DNA of 64,000 nucleotides, taken from positions 24,960,428-25,024,427 of the forward strand of contig NC_084803.1 of NCBI RefSeq assembly GCF_963583255.1. Reading direction: 5' to 3'. Positions within the stretch are counted from its first letter, which is position 1. Every line of letters begins with the position of its first letter. Below, one piece after another: positions 58,161-64,000 of the stretch. The notes under the pieces were generated by a model, which was not told where the DNA came from, ran no database searches, and saw nothing but the letters and a program-made list of their open reading frames with translations. Origin of the DNA: Pyrus communis (Eukaryota > Streptophyta > Magnoliopsida > Rosales > Rosaceae). The translations under genes were made by a program, and so were the position numbers.

Positions 58161-59390
58161 GAATGTCTTATAATTTTGTTTTCTTATAAAATAATTAAAA
58201 AAAATAAAATTACATATACAGATTAAGTGAAAATATAGAACAATGGATACAAACTAAATTTTCTGAGTAATAAAGCTACGTATTAGACTAGTTTTCGGGA
58301 AAAAAAATCAAGATTTATTATAGGGAACTTTAACGAAAAGTTCTTGGTATTGTTCACTTCAACGAAAAACCACATTTTAAAGCTAAAAAGTCAATCCTAG
58401 TAATATTCACTTTACCCTTTATTTTGTCCTTATCGCTAAAACTCAAAGTTTTCAAACTATTTTCATTAGTTTTCCTTTTATTATATTGCCAATCTCTGAT
58501 ATGCATAGTCGGGAGATCTTCACGTATTGTGGCCACAAATACTAATTATTTGATTGCACTGGAGATTATACTACATGATTCAATATTTTGTTTAGATGAA
58601 TAAAAAAAAAAAAAAGCAGAAACCTAGGCCCATACCCAAGCCCAACCTACTTCGTATAATGAGTCTAAAGACCCATTCAAAGATTTCATCTTATCAACTC
58701 TTCGCGACTTCTAAGAATTGCAGACTTTGCGTGCGGACAGAATGTGGGCTGTTGGCATTAGGAATTTTTTCTTGTATGGGCAAGCTGAAATTAGTATCTT
58801 AAAATTATACGTTGATTTTTTTTTTGTCTATTTAACATTATATAATAATCAACATGAAACAATAATGATGAAATATAAACTTTAATCAAAATAGTAATCT
58901 AATCGACAAATTCAAAGACCATATAAATAATTACCTACTAATTTAATCAAGAATAGTAAATAAGAGATTAAGAACGTACCAAATGTGACATTCATTAGAA
59001 AATCTCAACGGAAAGTAAGGAAATTGCGGAGCTAGGGGTTTAATGGTTGATTAAAAAAAACTTTTTTCTTTTCTTGAGTAAGAAGCACAATAGCTAAATT
59101 GCATAGCGTAAAAATTCTTCTTTCATTATTATTTTTTTTATCAAACAAAAGATTTGTTAGAAAGATGTTAGATTAGAGAGTCCACCTACACCTTGTGGGT
59201 GGATCAGTCATTGGCCATTGGATTAAAATTGAATGGTTGCAAACGAATCCATCATAATGAGCTTAAGGTGAAACCGGGTCATAAATGACATGTCTCTTAA
59301 TGAAAATGGTACCCAGCATGAATTCAAAATCTCTTGGGATTTAAACACCACGCCCTGACATCAACACTTACCATGTTTAATTAGTCTTGT
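58161..59390. other. No gene seen
   Basis: AT-rich intergenic DNA. A poly-A run at 58602-58615 and short open frames only. Confidence 0.5.
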
Positions 59391-60205
59391 CCTCCTACAA
59401 AAACTCTCATTCTCTCGTGTTTTCTCAAACATGCTTGCCGTCGAAAACATCCTTCTCGTTCGAAAACTTGTTTCCCCATTCCAAACCCAGTTATAGGTGG
59501 TATGTGCTTGTGTTCTCTAGCTTCACAGAAATTCCAGACAACAATGAAGAAAATCAGAGAAGTTTGGTTGAAGGCTATGCAGTCGGTTCCATAGAAAAGA
59601 CATGTTTTTCGCTTCATTCGAGTTGGGTTCAAAGTGCTTCCACGATAACCGATGTCATATTTGATTCCACCCAGTGAATTTCAAATTGGTGAATTTTGAA
59701 AATGGAACCCTAGAATTTAATTTTGTTATTTCTGTTAATTAGTATAAATTAAGTTAGGTGTAAAGTTAATTATGTGTGTTCATTGATGTAATTAGTTGGA
59801 GTTTGTGGATATATGTGAAATTTTTGGAAAATTTGGGTGTGTTGTGAAGTTATGAAGTTATGGCGGGTTATGTAGAGGTTGGGTCGTTATCTGTTATTTT
59901 GGTAAAGTTATACTTTTGAGTAAGGATTGATTTTGTATCTTAATTATTGTTAATTTTATTGTGGGACTTGAAATTGCTTAAGTACTAATGCTCTACTCAT
60001 AGTAGATGTATAGCTATGAAACTTTGGCGATAGGTTGTCAAAAGGTTATGTGTTGTTATTGTTAATTTGATGGTGCGATTTGAAATTGCTTAAGTAATGA
60101 TGTTTTGTTCATAGTAGATGTATAACAATGAAATTTGGTGACACGTTGTTGTAAGGTTATGTGTTCTTGATTGTTGTTGTGTGTGTATTGTAATGTGTAC
60201 AGGAT

Positions 60206-60545
60206 ATGACAACCCAGGGTGTTCAACTAGCAACCAAAGAAGAAGAAGCATGTAGGGGAAGGGTTAGCAAACTATCCCAAGCCCTCCATGTTTTAGGATT
60301 GATTAGGGAGAAGTTTAATGAGGCACAACTTGGTGCCTTTAGGATATCATGCTTTGGCCACCTTAAGGGTGTGGATAAATTGGCCTTTAGTGGGCAATTG
60401 ATTCATGATTTGTCGCTCCGTAGAGTGGCAAATCAAGGGTTAAAGACCTAGAGGGGCTGACCTATTTGATAGGTTGTGAATTGACCCGGTTAACAACGCA
60501 TGACTTTTGCCTCATAACCGGCTATGATGTGATGAACCCATGACA
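60206..60545 (+). pseudogene. DUF1985-like domain fragment in MULE-B
   Basis: An ATG at 60206 opens 81 codons containing LIREKFNEAQLGAFRIS, CFGHLKGVDKLAFSGQLIHD and LSLRRV. After a frame slip near 60450 the adjacent frame gives LTRLTTHDFCLITGYDV. These are the core words of DUF1985 (F-FG-L, SGQLIH-LL, F-L-TGL). In plants this domain is often carried by Mutator-type elements, sometimes with an Ulp1-like protease. No protease core was recognised here. Confidence 0.65.
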
Positions 60546-60706
60546 TAAAGGTTGAGCCACAAATAATTAGATTGTTGAGGGAGTATTTTCCCGAGAAATT
60601 AGGGTTGGTGGGTGAAAGTAGCGAAGGGAAGAAAGAAAAGCGGAAAGGTAAAGCCAAGGCTGCCCTAAGAAAGTCAATGAAAAAATATATGTGACTTGCA
60701 GAAATT

Positions 60707-60785
60707 GTAGTTTGCTAAAATATTGCTCGATGTTTACAACGTTTTAAAAACCTAGTAAACATCGAATAGTATTTGAGCAAACTAC
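60707..60785. repeat. Fold-back: 31 bp arms, 17 bp loop
   Basis: The left arm (60707-60737) and the reverse complement of the right arm (60755-60785) share GTAGTTTGCT, AAATA and TCGATGTTTAC, with about four mismatches in 31 bases. Pairing continues a few bases outward (AATTG/CAACTT). It could be a tiny MITE or a small-RNA-type hairpin. Confidence 0.7.
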
Positions 60786-61191
60786 AACTTTCCAAATTTG
60801 AAGCCAATGTTCCAAACCATTCATCTTTTACATTTCATTAAAGTATGATACTCTGAAAATAAGATTACCGAAAAGTCCTTACGACAATGCGCAAGCAAAG
60901 CGTAAATGTAAATGATAATCAAATGGTTAGTATTTGTTGCTATGGATTTTGCATTATGGGTACAGGTTGAACTTCCGTCCTTCATGAAAGTTGTAGCCCT
61001 TGTCCATACGAGCATTTCTACTATTTTTTTTCACATTTTTCCCATTTATGAAATAATTATTTCATTTTTTTTTTTACAAATTTAAGCCCAATCCTAGTGA
61101 AAACACTATTCATGACTATTTCGATCGTTCCAAAAATCCTTATCGCCATATCACCATGATCATAACGTAGAGAATGTGATCCCATCGTCTA

Positions 61192-61212
61192 TATATATAT
61201 ATATATATATAT
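61192..61212. repeat. (TA)n microsatellite
   Basis: About ten TA units followed by T-rich sequence. Confidence 0.85.
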
Positions 61213-61377
61213 TTTATTTTTTTTTGGATTTTTAACAATTTTATTTTATTTTATTTTTTATTCACAAAAATTCAATAATTCAAACATATTCCCAAAACCA
61301 GTCCATTTGCATTTACTACTTCCACTCTAACATAAGCTTGTCCTAAAGCTAATTTCAAATCTCAACAACCAATCATC

Positions 61378-62963
61378 GTGAATACACCCCTGGAAAAGAA
61401 TCAAAGTCTAGCATCAAGCGGCAGGCGTAATGGTGGTAGGCATCATTACAACCGTTTGTTCTCAGGTATACATCGTTTAAACCACTATCTTTTCTTTTGC
61501 AAGAGTAAACAAGTTCAGTTGGTTGGAGAAATTGAGTGCATTCATCGTGAGTTGAGAACTGTTGAAAAGGCAAACCAAGAATTAAAATCGGAGGCAATGG
61601 GGATTATTGCCTACCTCCACCACATGAAATACTTGAAAAAACTCAACCAATAGAGAAATCCAACAATTGCACCTACGCTAAGGAAGAATTAGAATTGAGG
61701 AAGAAACTTGCTGCACATGAAGGGGTTAATTCTTTGAAGTTTTATGCCCAACTTGTGCTGCTCAATGATCAAGACATTGATGATGTAACCATACACTAGG
61801 TCCTTGCATTTGGTAATGATTCACCAAATTAACTTTATGTGTACATGTTTTTTGGTTCTCAATTCTTTGTAGAATGTTTGTAAGATTGGATGTGGGAGTG
61901 GGATAAGTACATGTTTTTTGGAACACAAATGTATGTAGAATGTCTTTAGCATTCGATATGTGGCAAATTGTTTTTTGGTTCTCAAATGTTCAAACTATGT
62001 GTTTAAGATTGCATGTGGGAGTGGTGATATGATTCTGTGTACTTGTCAGATTTTGTGTCAATGGTCACTATGAAAATTTATTTTGTGCTTCTGGAATGAC
62101 CTAACTGACAAGATTGTTGCAGAACTGACACAAATACCATAACTGCTCATAAACCCACACACAACCAAAGCCGTCAAATGTCACACCCCATTAAATGTGA
62201 TTGTATACCACTTGAATTTTCCTAGCAACCACAACATATCCTTAATGCAGTTATAGAAAAATGTTAAGGATTTGGACATAATTTGGAACCAACTGGTTGT
62301 AAACTATACATGAACTGAATATACCTATAATAGACCGTCATATATCCGTCATGTCCATCCAGATTTTTGTTGGTGCAGATAATTTAATGACATCTAAATT
62401 GATCTCCTATTAATACAAGCCAAGGACAATATAGGTCTTAACACTTACTTCGTCCACAACCATGGCAACCATAGATGTCATGGATGATTCGAGGAGTGAT
62501 ACTTATTTTGATGATCCGACTGATTAAATGCCCAGGCGAAGATCAAATTCGGAAATTACTCACTATTCGTCACTACGTAACATCAAAACTGCGACAAACA
62601 GAAGTCCGGCTTGGTCACGTTACAGCAAAATCTGAATGAGGCGTTGTACAATTGGCTAATTACAAATGCCAAATACATAGCCGAAAGTGTAAGTATGATG
62701 AACTAGTTCTAAAAGAGAAGGAAGAAGTACATCATAGGTCAATCACTTTATGGCGACAAAGCAGCTCCAACAAGAGTGTGACTCCACTTTCTTTCATGGG
62801 TTTGAAATTTTCCCTTCATATCTCCATCGTAATTGCAATGGATATGATTGGGACAACATTTTACCCTTGCACGGACATATTAAGAGATGATGGTGATTAC
62901 AAGGAGCATAAGTACGTTACCGTAAGGGATATGATTGTGACTACATTTTGCGCACTTTTTTAA
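61378..62963 (+). pseudogene. MULE-B second gene (unknown, coiled-coil), degenerate
   Basis: Plus-strand blocks parallel to 39284-37076: VQLVGEIECIHRELRTVEKA, NQELKSEAMGII and HHMKYLKKLNQ. A shifted frame follows with ELELRKKLAAHEGVNSLKFY and AQLVLLNDQ (about 61680-61770). Then RRRSNSEITHYSSLRNIKTA near 62530 and FSLHISIVIAMDMIGTTFYP near 62830. It shares block order with the MULE-A copy. No known domain was recognised. Stops and slips break it. Confidence 0.5.
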
Positions 62964-63369
62964 GTACATCGCAATGTCAAGCTTCTGTAAATGACTCAAA
63001 TGTTGTCTTCATAAGCGTTCATAAGTTGTCACAAATATTCATATACATTCATCATATGTCACAGTTTGTGTAACACAATTTTCACCATTGGTGTGACACT
63101 GAAACTGTCTAAAACAACCATGGCATAGAAAAATAATAATTCATCCCCCATCCAATTACACTTCAATGTCTACCTGCCATAGAACTTCACAACTACAACA
63201 CAATGTATCACAATCCAGCAGAAGTTTTACACCTATTTATCTAAATTCCAAATTCACAATTTCACCCAAGTCGAGTCCAAACCACCCGTTATTATGGATT
63301 CAAATCCCAGATTTATAAAAGCCCAATGAAATCAATCCTTTCACTAGCTCAAAAGTTCCCTTTCTCTAC

Positions 63370-63925
63370 CGCACAACTACAACCCTCACCTATCCCTCTG
63401 TCCGGCAGAGACACAGCCAGTGAACAAAACAAAAATAAAATAAAAAATAAAAAAAAATAAAAGTAAAGAATTTACCGTGTCCCATTTAGTCGACCTAAAA
63501 TCAAACCCTCCCAACCTTGACTAAGTCCTTGTCTCTGCCTCTCTTTCCCGCCAAAGACAATCCTAATTTCCCCCTCTATCGCCGAGAAAAACACTCCCAG
63601 TGAGTGAAAAGTAAATTAAAGGTAAAAGATTATTGGATCGCAGTCACAACACAGCTTCAACCCAACTGGAATTGATCCTCACTCCAGCTCCATGTCTCCG
63701 CCTCTCTTTCTTTGCCTCTTCAACGCCCCAACATATCCCTCAACTTCCCACCTCCCACTTTCTCTCAGACGAGTACATACCCACCGAATAAAAATAAATA
63801 AATGTTTTAATTACACCAGGTCACAACAACCCAGTTTTACCCATGAGCTCGGCAAATTACCGCTGTCCGATTGCATCTGCATGTAAGGTGTGTTTTTAAC
63901 GTCTGCACCTTAGAAACACCTATCA
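63370..63925. repeat. MULE-B terminal tandem units (~3 copies)
   Basis: Three related ~160 bp units. Each has an A/T-rich run after (C)CCAGTGA(A/G)(C/T) or CACCGAATAAAA, and CTCTCTTTC(C/T)-type pyrimidine words. The reverse complement aligns with 17530-17900 over GGTAATTTG/GGCAATTTA, GGGTAAAAC and GTTGTTGTGACC. Confidence 0.65.
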
Positions 63926-64000
63926 ACTTTTTACAATATCGTACGTAGCGACATAGTTTGACAGATTAATTAGTAGAGCACCTCCAGTTATACAGTGAAA

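Larger units (their letters stand above)
59390..63925 (-). mobile_element. MULE-B: transposase-less copy of the MULE-A family, inverted
   Basis: 63370-63925 is the reverse complement of the terminal tandem units of MULE-A (17490-17900). 62960-63120 matches the reverse complement of 36945-37080, and 61378-62963 matches the second gene at 37076-39284. In the MULE-A arrangement the transposase lies between the first two blocks; here they are joined directly and no transposase remains. The left end is placed near 59390 only by the start of coding-like sequence. Confidence 0.6.

Noticed and set aside
59381..59677. Overlapping ORFs on both strands near 59.5 kb
   Set aside because: Neither shows a known domain; possibly leader sequence of MULE-B, but I cannot support a gene.

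Overview
This window looks like repeat-dense nuclear DNA from a woody dicot, most likely a Rosaceae species of the apple/pear type. That placement is my inference. It rests on AT-rich intergenic DNA, GT-AG introns, nested plant LTR retrotransposons, CACTA, PIF/Harbinger and FAR1-type Mutator elements, and the kinds of host genes present. No bacterial, phage, CRISPR or RNA-gene features were seen.

Only two host genes look intact. One is a two-exon PLAT-domain secretory protein (13683-14494, minus). The other is an intronless NDR1/HIN1-like (LEA-2) membrane protein (54633-55433, plus). A third host gene, a 4,5-DOPA dioxygenase extradiol-like (LigB family) gene, is spread in pieces over 40533-52885. 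Four separate insertions split it, and three Trp codons have become stops.

Layout, left to right. 1-2555 is non-coding with a ~370 bp direct duplication. 2556-13205 is a decayed minus-strand Copia element (Copia-1) with both LTRs and a complete 3.3 kb PIF/Harbinger (9451-12766, TAA target duplication) inside its leader. Next come the PLAT gene, a 200 bp MITE and a Copia pol fragment (15.9-17.4 kb). From ~17.5 to ~39.3 kb lies a FAR1-type Mutator-like element (MULE-A). It is interrupted by a CACTA element (20617-36911, AAG target duplication), which is itself interrupted by a 13.4 kb Ty3/gypsy element of Tat type (21954-35370, AACAC target duplication). A LINE fragment follows, then the shredded dioxygenase gene. 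The inserts in that gene are a truncated Copia (Copia-3), a MULE-like MITE, a hAT-like MITE, and a 7.3 kb CACTA (45473-52815) that carries a Ptta/En/Spm-type gene and a solo LTR of the gypsy family. After the LEA-2 gene there is quiet sequence, an RNase H-like fragment, and a second copy of the Mutator family in inverted orientation (MULE-B, ~59.4-63.9 kb). MULE-B keeps a DUF1985-type region but has no transposase.

The most striking content is in the gypsy element. Between pol and its 3' LTR, on the opposite strand, sits a five-exon gene with its own TATA box. It encodes a plant-mobile-domain-like region, a Pro/Ala/Ser-rich linker and a C-terminal coiled coil. The second theme is the readable order of insertions: MULE, then CACTA, then gypsy; and dioxygenase gene, then CACTA, then solo LTR. 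Coordinates of degenerate elements are approximate unless a target-site duplication is given.
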